A stretch of 64,000 nt of DNA, taken from contig JACABB010000008.1 in assembly GCA_013376985.1 (NCBI GenBank), positions 80,585 to 144,584 on the forward strand, in the 5' to 3' direction. Of this stretch, positions 53,312-61,332 are shown piece after piece (the first letter of the stretch is position 1; every line of letters begins with the position of its first letter). Position numbers and translations under genes: made by a program. This DNA comes from Bacteroidales bacterium (GTDB taxonomy: Bacteria > Bacteroidota > Bacteroidia > Bacteroidales > Tenuifilaceae). The notes below the pieces were generated by a model, which saw nothing but the letters and a program-made list of their open reading frames with translations, did no database searches and was not told where the DNA came from.

Positions 53312-53334
53312 ACAGTAAAAGAACTACTGTTTTT
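53312..53334 (+). terminator. Weak terminator after ctaB
   Basis: ACAGTA/TACTGT, 6 bp with a 7-nt loop, followed by TTTT. It lies 26 bp after the ctaB stop. Confidence 0.45.
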
Positions 53335-53434
53335 CCCTTGCCCTGAACTTAGGTGGATAAAAATCACAAAACAATGGATACAATAAAATTACATGCCCAG
53401 CACCAAACCCGAATGTTAAAACTGCCCCGTAATT

Positions 53435-53459
53435 AGGTTATCGCAAATTGCGATAGTTG
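53435..53459 (+). repeat. Palindrome-core direct repeat, left of accessory island
   Basis: AGGTTATCGCAAATTGCGAT plus AGTTG. The core TATCGCAA-A-TTGCGATA is an 8-bp inverted repeat. The identical 25 bp occur at 57568-57592 in the same orientation, and a copy with one change in the core at 57472-57496. The gap 53287-53566 otherwise holds only the ctaB terminator. Confidence 0.8.
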
Positions 53460-53566
53460 CAGTTGGGTTGGGTTTAATTGAAAAGCAACTTAGAAATATG
53501 AATCTGCAATACAAGCCACCAAAATATGTCAAACATATTAACTTCAACTAGCCAGGGTATTTAATT

Positions 53567-54601
53567 TCATTTCTCAATCAATATTTTTCCAAATAATTCA
53601 CCCAGCTCAATTGCTCGCAAATTATCGCATGAATGTGCACTAATTTCGATTGTCATAGATGTGGCTTTATACTCGTTTAGAAAATATTCAAAAGCAAGAA
53701 CTCCTTGTTTTAACAAAATTTTATGATTATATAATAAAGATTTAACGAATCTTTTAAAAAACCTTGGTTGCTCAATAAATACGATGTCAGGGATATATTG
53801 CTTTATTAAAGAAAATAGCAAGTTTGTATTCTCTGTCTTTTTTTTATGTAAAACATAATTAACTTTTGAGACTTCGTCGCCATGTACATCTATAAACAGG
53901 GAAATGTTCCTGTTTTCATTAAAAAAAAATTTTATGTAATTTAACTCTTTACTGATATTTTGATTCCATATTCTATTTAAGTCATTTCCTTGGTCATCAA
54001 ATCTATGATTAAATGAATTTACACCACTAACATTCACAATAGGAAAAATAATAAATGATTTAGTATTCGTTGTCTTTAGTATTGAATTAATTAATCCCTC
54101 AACAAAATACGATGACATATATTCCCCTGGATGTTGACGAGCCAAAACAGCAATACAAGGTTTATCTCTGTTTCCAATAGTAATAATAGGTAAAGATGAA
54201 TCTACAATTTCAACATTTACATCTTCAAGACTGCTCAAGCTAAATAAAAAATCATTGAGTTGTTGCACTGAATAGTCAGGATACCATGAAATTTTCATCT
54301 TTTGTGGCGGGTTTTTTATCACAAAATGAAGTTTGCCATTTACCATTTCACTCTCATCAACCTTTCGCCATTCGTTAAAATAAAAATAAGGTTTATAATC
54401 AAACCAGCCTTTGAAATAATCTGATTTTGCTGCATTTTCAACTACAAAACTAATTTTCTCAACTTTTTGGTCAATTTCCACTTCAAATAAAAAATTGTGT
54501 GAAAAACAATTAAATTCTTTTTTCAAAAAGAATTTAATTGTTAATGTTTTATAATCTATTTCTGATAAAACACCTGAATAAAACCGTGTCTTGATTTGCA
54601 T
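53567..54601 (-). CDS. M14 zinc carboxypeptidase (cytosolic carboxypeptidase-like)
   Basis: 344 residues without a signal peptide. An N-terminal beta-rich domain (about 1-110) precedes the peptidase core, as in cytosolic carboxypeptidases (M14D). Zinc ligands: His157 and Glu160 in ARQHPGEYMSS, and His240 in FIDVHGDE. Substrate residues: NDLNR (Arg210). The likely catalytic Glu is in MTIEISAH near 317. M14D enzymes remove C-terminal amino acids, often Glu, from protein tails. Its ATG directly follows the TAA of an ATP-grasp gene, so ligase and peptidase are coexpressed, possibly adding and removing the same residue. The DNA here looks more AT-rich than in neighbouring genes. Confidence 0.85.
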   Translation of the reverse strand: MQIKTRFYSGVLSEIDYKTLTIKFFLKKEFNCFSHNFLFEVEIDQKVEKISFVVENAAKSDYFKGWFDYKPYFYFNEWRKVDESEMVNGKLHFVIKNPPQKMKISWYPDYSVQQLNDFLFSLSSLEDVNVEIVDSSLPIITIGNRDKPCIAVLARQHPGEYMSSYFVEGLINSILKTTNTKSFIIFPIVNVSGVNSFNHRFDDQGNDLNRIWNQNISKELNYIKFFFNENRNISLFIDVHGDEVSKVNYVLHKKKTENTNLLFSLIKQYIPDIVFIEQPRFFKRFVKSLLYNHKILLKQGVLAFEYFLNEYKATSMTIEISAHSCDNLRAIELGELFGKILIEK

Positions 54602-55654
54602 TTATTTAAAATTATAATAATTCAAAAAACTAACATATTCTTGAGCAACCCTTTTTTGTTCTTTTTCCGAAATAACATGAAACCCAAATCCTGGGTTTAC
54701 AGCTTCAAATTCAAGGATTCTAATATTGTCTTCATTGGATTTAATAAAATCAAATCGAAAAGTGTATATTTTTTTTCCAAGATGTTCTTGCCAAAAATCT
54801 CTTATCTTAAGAGCTAAATCAAGTTCTCTTTTATCAGGTACATAGGGTTGGAAAACTCTATATTTTTCATCTGGAATTTTCTGATTGATTTCTTTTTTAA
54901 AATATCTTTTCCTTTGACCTAATGAACAAACAGAACCAAAAAAAACAAGTCGATATTCACCATTCCACACATCATAATTAATTGGCTGAATAATCCATCC
55001 ACCTACTTTGGATTCCTTTCTTCTAAGCCAATCTTCATTAATGTCGTAAAGGATACTAAGTGAATTAGCTAGTTCTCCTGTAACAGGCTTTATAACATAT
55101 TCTGTTGCATCTTGATCAATACACTCAAGAAGTTCTTTATATGTAACAGTATTTGAGTAAATTTTTGTATCATCAATTATTGGAAATCCTGCGTTTTTTA
55201 ATTCTAATAAATAATCTTTTCTAATAGCATATCGAATAGTATCTGGATGATTTATAATTACACCTTTGAAAAACTTTTCAATAATACTTAATTTCCTAAC
55301 AATTAAATCTCGCTGGCTTTCAACCGAGCCTAAATATTTGAAAATAGTAAAATCTATAAGGTTATTAATATCTTTAAGCATTATTGTAAAATATTTTTCT
55401 TTGACAGGTTCATATATAACTATTGTACTATCAGTTTCATTAATGAAGTCAAGGCAGGTCCAAAACAAATCCCATTTACTGTACTTAAATGCATAGGAAA
55501 AAACATCAAGTTCTCTATTAAAACAAGACTGATACAATAGTTGCATGTCGTTTGACATACCATTTAATGCGTATGGATTTTTTAAATCGAAAAGAATTCC
55601 ATTCATCTTTATAACCTCTGGATTTTTCGCAAACCATAATATACTTTTCTTCAT
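54602..55654 (-). CDS. ATP-grasp ligase
   Basis: 350 residues. The N-terminal part (about 1-130) is not recognised. The ATP-grasp core covers about 135-340, with Lys189 in YVIKPVTGE, WNGEYRLVFFG, FRFDFIKSNED and the metal-binding ILEFEAVNPGFG (Glu315, Glu317, Asn320). These enzymes use ATP to activate a carboxylate and join it to an amine or thiol; the RimK/glutathione-synthetase type is the nearest visible pattern. The gene abuts the M14 carboxypeptidase gene without a gap. Substrate unknown. Confidence 0.82.
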   Translation of the reverse strand: MKKSILWFAKNPEVIKMNGILFDLKNPYALNGMSNDMQLLYQSCFNRELDVFSYAFKYSKWDLFWTCLDFINETDSTIVIYEPVKEKYFTIMLKDINNLIDFTIFKYLGSVESQRDLIVRKLSIIEKFFKGVIINHPDTIRYAIRKDYLLELKNAGFPIIDDTKIYSNTVTYKELLECIDQDATEYVIKPVTGELANSLSILYDINEDWLRRKESKVGGWIIQPINYDVWNGEYRLVFFGSVCSLGQRKRYFKKEINQKIPDEKYRVFQPYVPDKRELDLALKIRDFWQEHLGKKIYTFRFDFIKSNEDNIRILEFEAVNPGFGFHVISEKEQKRVAQEYVSFLNYYNFK

Positions 55655-55887
55655 TTTCTATGATTTAATATTAATAGCATCTAATTCATATATCTTTTTT
55701 GGTGTCAAGAATTTTGTGTCACAATGTGATAAGAGTATTTAATTAATCTTCATAAAAACGCCATTTTTTATAATTTTTCTTATTAATTAGATTGTTTTAT
55801 AAATACACATTGAATAAGTGTTTTAACAAATACGAATTTGTGTAACTAACGTTACTATATCTTTAACTTTTTTATAAACTTTGGTTA
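55655..55887. other. Intergenic region upstream of the ATP-grasp gene
   Basis: 233 bp, AT-rich. A TCACAATGTGA-type partial palindrome near 55718-55732 could be an operator. No clear promoter pair found. Confidence 0.3.
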
Positions 55888-56355
55888 CTAATCGTGTGTG
55901 GGCAAATAGCGTCTTAACTCATCTAGCCTGGAGTTGCGGTGTTTATCAATTTCGGTTAGTAGGCTTTGCAGATTTTTTAGGCGGCTATTTATGGCTGAAC
56001 GTAGGAATTGAGGGTTATCGGGCAAGCTGAAATCGGAAAGTTTGATTTTTTTTTCTTTGGCTGTTTGAATAAGCCACTCCTCAAAACGAGGGCATAAAAC
56101 CAATATTCTGTGTCCACGAGTTTTATCGGTATATACTTTTATACCTTTTGCCTCATGCTCCAAAAATAAACTAGAGTAATATGGATGTTCTATTGTTTTT
56201 GGATCTTCATCAATTAGGGCAAAACGATTTTTAAATTTTCTGAGCTTGTTAAAAATATTACCGCTGCCATTGCAATGGGTTATTAGCTTACCTGAAATCT
56301 TAAGGTGTTGCAATAGCACTCCGTCGGGATTGCACTCAACATAATACTCTATCAT
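55888..56355 (-). CDS. Small TOPRIM-like protein paired with AAA ATPase
   Basis: 155 residues. The N-terminus IEYYVECNPDGVLLQHL has a Glu7 where TOPRIM proteins have their conserved Glu. FALIDEDPKT supplies a DxD-like pair (Asp49, Asp51) after a hydrophobic strand. The rest is helical and basic (EEWLIQTAKEKKIKL). This is a weak TOPRIM assignment; DUF4276-like proteins look similar. It overlaps the ATPase stop by 4 bp (ATGA), so the two are translated together. AAA plus TOPRIM pairs (OLD/Gabija, PARIS) are phage-defence systems; the small size is unusual. Confidence 0.6.
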   Translation of the reverse strand: MIEYYVECNPDGVLLQHLKISGKLITHCNGSGNIFNKLRKFKNRFALIDEDPKTIEHPYYSSLFLEHEAKGIKVYTDKTRGHRILVLCPRFEEWLIQTAKEKKIKLSDFSLPDNPQFLRSAINSRLKNLQSLLTEIDKHRNSRLDELRRYLPTHD

Positions 56356-57284
56356 TTCCCAAACTTATTTAGATTCAGAAACACATCGGAGTCGAGCTCC
56401 AATATTTGAGGCAACTCGGAGGATTGAACCTCCTTAAGTTTGGTAGAATAGTCTTCGTATTCGGCAATAAAAATGGCGATATCGCTCATGGGGGCTTTAT
56501 CTAAGGCGGAAAGTAAAAAGAATGGGTTGTGGGTAACTACAAAGTATTGATTTGAGTCATCTAAGGCTATTTTCTCGCCCAATAACTTTGTGTAAAGCGG
56601 GAATGTATTTGCTTCGGGTTCTTCGAGCAGTATTGTACTATCCTTATTTGTGTCAATAACAGAATTATAAAAAATGATTCTTTGAATTGTATCAGAAAGC
56701 GACTGCCAAGGGTAAGTGATAAGTACGTTATTTTCCTCTTTCACAAACTCAATCTCCATATTCTGGGTTCGAAGCTGTAGCTTGTATCCCAAGCCCGAAA
56801 AGATATCCGCAACCATTCTCCTTAAATCGGGATTTGATTGTAGCAATTCGAAAAGATTTTCGCCATGAGGGGTTTTAAGCTTAAGCGGGTTTAATCGGAC
56901 AAAATTGCTAACAGGGGAATATTTATAGTAAAGTACACCATCTACTCCTGTGAAATTTATATGAAAATTATTGTCAGTAACTTGTATTGAATAGCCTTTT
57001 TCTTTAAAATAAAAATTATTGTCTTCAAAAAGCAATTCCACTCTCTTAGTATCAGTAGTAACTAAAATTTTTTGCGAAACATCATTATCATAGAATAAAT
57101 TGTTCAACTCACGAAAACGAATTAATCGTTTCATATCATTAACACCCGATGACAGCAGAGCTAATGCCTCCAAAATATTTGATTTCCCAGTGTTCGGTTG
57201 CCCTATTATGAGATTTACCCTTTTGCAGCCAAATGTTAGCCGCCTAATGGATTTAAAGTTTTCGATATGAACCTGATTTATCAT
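56352..57284 (-). CDS. AAA (ABC-like, COG1106-type) ATPase
   Basis: 310 residues. Walker A IGQPNTGKSN is at 27-36, after FKSIRRLTF. Walker B is in TILLEEPEANTFPL, and the sensor-like VVTHNPFFL follows. No long coiled coil or zinc hook is present, so it is a short member of the OLD/RecF-like ATPases. It is cotranscribed with the TOPRIM-like protein gene, whose start overlaps its stop. A defence role is likely by analogy; no nuclease domain is in the ATPase itself. Confidence 0.85.
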   Translation of the reverse strand: MINQVHIENFKSIRRLTFGCKRVNLIIGQPNTGKSNILEALALLSSGVNDMKRLIRFRELNNLFYDNDVSQKILVTTDTKRVELLFEDNNFYFKEKGYSIQVTDNNFHINFTGVDGVLYYKYSPVSNFVRLNPLKLKTPHGENLFELLQSNPDLRRMVADIFSGLGYKLQLRTQNMEIEFVKEENNVLITYPWQSLSDTIQRIIFYNSVIDTNKDSTILLEEPEANTFPLYTKLLGEKIALDDSNQYFVVTHNPFFLLSALDKAPMSDIAIFIAEYEDYSTKLKEVQSSELPQILELDSDVFLNLNKFGK

Positions 57285-57323
57285 GGCTACCTAATTTATT
57301 CAATTGTAAAAATACAAGATTAT

Positions 57324-57365
57324 TGGGATATTGGAATAGTAGAATGGAGTATTATTGGAACAATT
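57324..57365. repeat. TTGGAATA-type repeat fragment
   Basis: ATTATTGGGATATTGGAATA followed by GTAGAATGGAGTATTATTGGAA. It resembles the element at 51341-51410. Confidence 0.4.
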
Positions 57366-57471
57366 GGGTTATAATGCTCTTCTGCGTGGCGAAATGGGCA
57401 TATTTACCCCCCCCCGCTTAATACTTGATACTCATAAAAATTTTTTGATCGGAAATCTTATTAGGACAATC

Positions 57472-57496
57472 AGGTTATCGCAGATTGCGATAGTTA
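57472..57496 (+). repeat. Palindrome-core repeat, variant copy
   Basis: AGGTTATCGCAGATTGCGAT plus AGTTA. It differs from the 25-bp identical copies by A to G in the core and a changed last base. It lies 96 bp before the second right copy. Confidence 0.75.
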
Positions 57497-57521
57497 CGGT
57501 TTGTTTGGGTGCTTTTGCCTT

Positions 57522-57554
57522 AGAGTTCCGAACTTTTAAAAAGTTCGGAACTCT
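57522..57554. repeat. 33-nt perfect palindrome (16-bp arms, 1-nt centre)
   Basis: AGAGTTCCGAACTTTT, one A, then its exact reverse complement. It has the same arm and centre lengths as the unrelated palindrome at 4397-4429. It lies between two copies of the TATCGCAA repeat. Confidence 0.8.
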
Positions 57555-57567
57555 TGCTAGGATGATC

Positions 57568-57592
57568 AGGTTATCGCAAATTGCGATAGTTG
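57568..57592 (+). repeat. Palindrome-core direct repeat, right of accessory island
   Basis: Identical over 25 bp to 53435-53459 and in the same orientation. With the left copy it brackets the four-gene accessory island. Confidence 0.8.
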
Positions 57593-57640
57593 AGCTGTGG
57601 TGATGTTTTTCGAACCCTACCAAATCTTATAAAATTTGCA

Positions 57641-57668
57641 GAGATGCTTCGTTCCGCTCAGCATGACA
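57641..57668. repeat. TTCGTTCCGCTCAGCATGACA element
   Basis: GAGATGCTTCGTTCCGCTCA plus GCATGACA. I recall very similar tracts scattered between genes in other Bacteroidota and other bacteria, but could not check. It occurs once here. Confidence 0.35.
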
Positions 57669-57705
57669 AGGCAACGTAATGCGAAATGTAAGCTAAGTTT
57701 ATTAT

Positions 57706-58734
57706 CTACTCTAAACTACTACCATCGCCGCCTCTCCTTGCCATACTTTGCGCAATAATGCTCACCACCATTAACTGTAGAGCATGATATATCATTAATG
57801 GGAGTAGGATTATTCCTGCCGCTGCGGCATTAGGGAAAAGTACTTTAGACATTGCAGTTCCGTGAACAAGGGATTTCTTAGAGCCACAGAAAACGGCGGT
57901 GATATTATCCTCACGTTTAAAATGCATGAACTTGCTAACTAAAAGTATTATCCCATAAACGAAAAAGAAGAGGGCTAACATGCACAATCCAAGTATTAAA
58001 ATATCGGATATTCCATGCCCGCTAAACATATGTTCGGAGAAGGACTCGCAGAATGCCGTGTAGATAATAAGAAGGATTATACTTTGATCGAAGTAACGCA
58101 TTTTTTTTCGATGCTTTTCAGCAAATGCCCCAAGTTTATAATTTAGGAGTATGCCAAGCGTTACAGGCCCTAGGATTTGTAATATCAATTTGATAATAAC
58201 ATCGGCTAAATCAAAACCCTGTGCGCTTGTGGTAAGTACAATTCCCATCCATAGAGGAGTAATGAAAACACCTATTAAACTTGATATACTTGCATTGAAA
58301 ATGGCTGCTGGAACATTACCCCCAGCAATTGATACCATTACTACAGCAGAAGATACTGTGGAGGGTAAGGCCGCAACGTAAAAGGCTCCTAACCAGAAAA
58401 GTTCATTCCCGTTGGAACCAAAATATCTTCTTAATACCAGAATTAGTACGGGAAAAAGAATAAACGTAGATAGGTGTATTACAGTGTGTAATCTCCAATT
58501 ACTAAGCCCCTCGCGAAGTTTTTTTGGGCTTAACCTTAATCCGTAAAAGAAAAATATTAGCGAAACTCCATAACCCGTAATACTCCTGAGTGATAAATAT
58601 CCTTTTTGCATTCCGGGCGATGGCCATACTGAGGCAATAATAACCATACAAAATAGAGCGAGGATAAACCAATCTAAGCCAACTTTTAAAGCCAATGACC
58701 GAAAACCCTTCCAGAAAACTGTTATTCTCCTCAT
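57706..58734 (-). CDS. Bile acid:sodium symporter family transporter
   Basis: 342 residues with about ten membrane helices. The pattern fits the SBF-like branch of the BASS superfamily (YfeH type): LRLSPKKLREGLSNW, AALPSTVSSAVVMVSIAGGN and the late FCGSKKSLVHGTAMSKVLF. These are Na-coupled carriers of organic anions; the substrate is unknown. It precedes nothing on its own strand within the island, and the radical SAM gene is 18 bp upstream. Confidence 0.87.
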   Translation of the reverse strand: MRRITVFWKGFRSLALKVGLDWFILALFCMVIIASVWPSPGMQKGYLSLRSITGYGVSLIFFFYGLRLSPKKLREGLSNWRLHTVIHLSTFILFPVLILVLRRYFGSNGNELFWLGAFYVAALPSTVSSAVVMVSIAGGNVPAAIFNASISSLIGVFITPLWMGIVLTTSAQGFDLADVIIKLILQILGPVTLGILLNYKLGAFAEKHRKKMRYFDQSIILLIIYTAFCESFSEHMFSGHGISDILILGLCMLALFFFVYGIILLVSKFMHFKREDNITAVFCGSKKSLVHGTAMSKVLFPNAAAAGIILLPLMIYHALQLMVVSIIAQSMARRGGDGSSLE

Positions 58735-58752
58735 ATTGTTAAATCTTCAAAA

Positions 58753-60162
58753 TCAATTTTTAGTACCATTTCTAAAAAACCTTCGATAAATATTTCTAAG
58801 AAATAGATAGATATGGTTGCCTACCTTTCCTTTAAAAACACGCTGAGTCAGCTTTGCTGTATGTTTTCCTAAATCAAGAAGTAAATTCCGTTTATCAGTA
58901 CTCAAAGCATGGTAAAATCCATTCTGAGTGACCAGTTCAACGGCTTTTAGCCGATCCTCAAAAGGAAATTCTGGTGTGTCAAAAACAATTCTAGGATTTA
59001 TTGTATGAAACTCCCATATAGGCTTATCGGTAAGCATTCGGCCATGCGTATTTGCATATTCCCATAATTGTGTATCCTTGTATGGCAATGCTGTATAAAA
59101 CTCAACCCCATTAAGGTTTGATGTTTTAGCATACTCAACCGACTCCTCAATAGTTTTTAAAGTATCGCCTGGGTTTCCAATCATAAATTGTCCCATTACA
59201 TCAATTCCTGCATTACGGAAGATTTGAATGCCATCGTATATTTTCTCACGAGTATTGCTTTTTGACATCAATTTTAGAACTTCGTTATTAGCCGATTCTA
59301 CTCCTATGCAAACATTATAGCAGCCAGCACGTTTCATCTTCTTTGCTATAGGTTCAGAAATTTTTTCTACCCGAACAGATGTTGACCAAATGATTCCTAT
59401 CTTTTTTTCAATCAAATAATCACATATTTTCTCAACCCGATCAAGGTCAATATTGAAGCTATCATCGTTGAAGGAAAAGGATTTCATGGAATAATTAGTA
59501 GATAGATGTTCTATCTCTGCAATAATATTTTCGGCAGAACGCTTTCGGTACTTGTTTGTCCAAATAGAATGCGAGTTGCAAAAAACACACCTATGTGGGC
59601 ATCCACGAGTGGTTATCATCCGATGCTGTGCGTATAGACTCATTTTGAAAAGGCTATACATTGGGAATGGGATAGTATCTAAATCTGCTATCAATTCTCT
59701 GACAGGATTTACAACAACCTCCCCTACCCCGTTACGATACATTAGCCCTTTAATCTCCGATAAATTTTTTTCGCCCTTGAAAAAGCCTATCAGCTCAGTA
59801 AAAGTCACTTCCCCCTCGCCATATACTGCATAATCAAACGGAAAACCTTGAAGCACCCCTTCTTTAACCGTTGAACCGTGCGCACCACCAATTACAATTG
59901 GTGTTTTTAGCCATATATTACGATAAGATTGAGCAAGTTCCACCGCCTCAAGAAAGGTTTGACTTGTTGCTGAAATTCCAATAAAATCGAATGGTTTATT
60001 CAGAAAATCGTTCACCTCGTGAGTTTTGGCTACACGGGTATCCAGTAATTCAAAGTTTAAATCGCTATATCTCTGCGATGCATAAGAAGCAATATATCCG
60101 AGACCAAGGTGCACCGCAGGTTCTTTAATCTCTCTATTAGGATTTATAAGTCCAATTCTCAT
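58753..60162 (-). CDS. B12-binding-domain radical SAM enzyme
   Basis: 469 residues. The N-terminal Rossmann-like domain (about 1-145) with FIGISATSQTF and IVIGGAHGS looks like a cobalamin-binding domain, although the classical Asp-x-His-x-x-Gly is not evident. The radical SAM core begins at CPHRCVFC (Cys188, 192, 195) and runs to about 390, with ENIIAEIEHL and FMIGNPGDTL. Enzymes of this layout methylate or rearrange unactivated carbons, for example in hopanoid or bacteriochlorophyll pathways. The substrate is not recognisable. It lies 41 bp after tsaD. Confidence 0.85.
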   Translation of the reverse strand: MRIGLINPNREIKEPAVHLGLGYIASYASQRYSDLNFELLDTRVAKTHEVNDFLNKPFDFIGISATSQTFLEAVELAQSYRNIWLKTPIVIGGAHGSTVKEGVLQGFPFDYAVYGEGEVTFTELIGFFKGEKNLSEIKGLMYRNGVGEVVVNPVRELIADLDTIPFPMYSLFKMSLYAQHRMITTRGCPHRCVFCNSHSIWTNKYRKRSAENIIAEIEHLSTNYSMKSFSFNDDSFNIDLDRVEKICDYLIEKKIGIIWSTSVRVEKISEPIAKKMKRAGCYNVCIGVESANNEVLKLMSKSNTREKIYDGIQIFRNAGIDVMGQFMIGNPGDTLKTIEESVEYAKTSNLNGVEFYTALPYKDTQLWEYANTHGRMLTDKPIWEFHTINPRIVFDTPEFPFEDRLKAVELVTQNGFYHALSTDKRNLLLDLGKHTAKLTQRVFKGKVGNHIYLFLRNIYRRFFRNGTKN

Positions 60163-60203
60163 TCTAAAAACTATCTTATCTGTGTTAGCCCCTATTTATA
60201 AAT

Positions 60204-61220
60204 CTATAATGGAAATCTTGCCAAAGGCATGACATCATGCCCAGAAAATTCTCCCTTTAGATATTTATAATAGCCAGCAATGCCAATCATTGCAGCATTG
60301 TCTGTAGTAAATCTAAATTCGGGGATATATACACTCCACCCATTTTTCGCTCCAAGTTGCGTAAGAGCACCTCGTAACCCAGAATTTGCAGAAACTCCCC
60401 CTGCAATAGCAATCTCGGTTATTTTCGTTGCTTTGGCTGCTTTTTCAACTTTCTCCAAAAGGATGGAGATTATTGTAAACTGTAACGAGGCGCATAAATC
60501 CGCTTTTTTCTCTTCAATAAAATTGGGGTTTTCTGCAATTCTATCGCGTAAAAAATAAAGAAATGATGTTTTTAGTCCGCTAAAACTAAAATCGAGACCT
60601 TGTTGAAGCGGTTTTGCAAATTTAAATGCAGTAGGGTTGCCAATTGCCGCAAGTTTATCAATAATAGGGCCTCCGGGATAAGGCAAACCCATAATCTTAG
60701 CACATTTATCGAATGCCTCACCAGCCGCATCATCAATGGTTTGCCCAATTATCTCCATGTCTAGGAAATCACGCACAACAACCAATTGCGTATGCCCTCC
60801 AGAAACAAGCAAACAGAGGAAAGGGAAAGTAGGATGTTTTAAAATACCCTTATCCTGAATAAAGTGAGCCAAAATATGACCCTGTAAGTGATTGATACCA
60901 ATTAAAGGAATATTTAGAGCAAGCGAAAAGCCCTTTGCAAAAGATGAACCAACCAAAAGTGAACCTAGAAGACCTGGTCCACGGGTAAATGCAACAGCAC
61001 TAATTTCGCTTTTAGAAATATTTGCTTGCTTTATTGCCCTATCAACTACTGGAATGATATTAGCCTGATGAGCCCGAGATGCTAACTCAGGAACAACTCC
61101 CCCAAATGCCATATGAACATCCTGATTACTAATCAGATTTGAGAGCAAACATCCATCTCGAATAATGGCAGCAGAAGTATCATCGCACGAAGACTCAATC
61201 CCAAGAATTATTACACTCAT
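60204..61220 (-). CDS. tsaD: tRNA N6-adenosine threonylcarbamoyltransferase
   Basis: 338 residues. With TsaB and TsaE it makes t6A at position 37 of ANN-decoding tRNAs. Motifs: GIESSCDDTSAAI at the N-terminus, the metal site HLQGH, CLLVSGGHTQLVVV, and GGVSANSGLRGAL near the end. It is divergent from tamB and first in a unit with the radical SAM gene. Confidence 0.96.
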   Translation of the reverse strand: MSVIILGIESSCDDTSAAIIRDGCLLSNLISNQDVHMAFGGVVPELASRAHQANIIPVVDRAIKQANISKSEISAVAFTRGPGLLGSLLVGSSFAKGFSLALNIPLIGINHLQGHILAHFIQDKGILKHPTFPFLCLLVSGGHTQLVVVRDFLDMEIIGQTIDDAAGEAFDKCAKIMGLPYPGGPIIDKLAAIGNPTAFKFAKPLQQGLDFSFSGLKTSFLYFLRDRIAENPNFIEEKKADLCASLQFTIISILLEKVEKAAKATKITEIAIAGGVSANSGLRGALTQLGAKNGWSVYIPEFRFTTDNAAMIGIAGYYKYLKGEFSGHDVMPLARFPL

Positions 61221-61332
61221 CGCTATTTTTTTATACTTAACAAAAGAAATTGATAATAGCCACCGACTTATTAAGTTAAATTTACTTTTTTTTGTACTTT
61301 TCGGGCATACTTTATGTAAAAGTGGCTTTTAA

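Noticed and set aside
55718..55732. CRP-type operator (TGTCACAATGTGATA)
   Set aside because: The arms are joined by a single base, not the 6-bp spacer of CRP sites, and one mismatch breaks the symmetry; kept only as a possible operator note.
57472..57592. Two palindromic repeats 96 bp apart, resembling a mini CRISPR array
   Set aside because: Only two adjacent copies with one mismatch, a 33-nt palindrome in the spacer, no third unit in series and no cas gene.
57355..57603. Open frame of about 82 codons on the plus strand
   Set aside because: It consists of the repeat families and palindromes themselves; no start context or protein-like composition.
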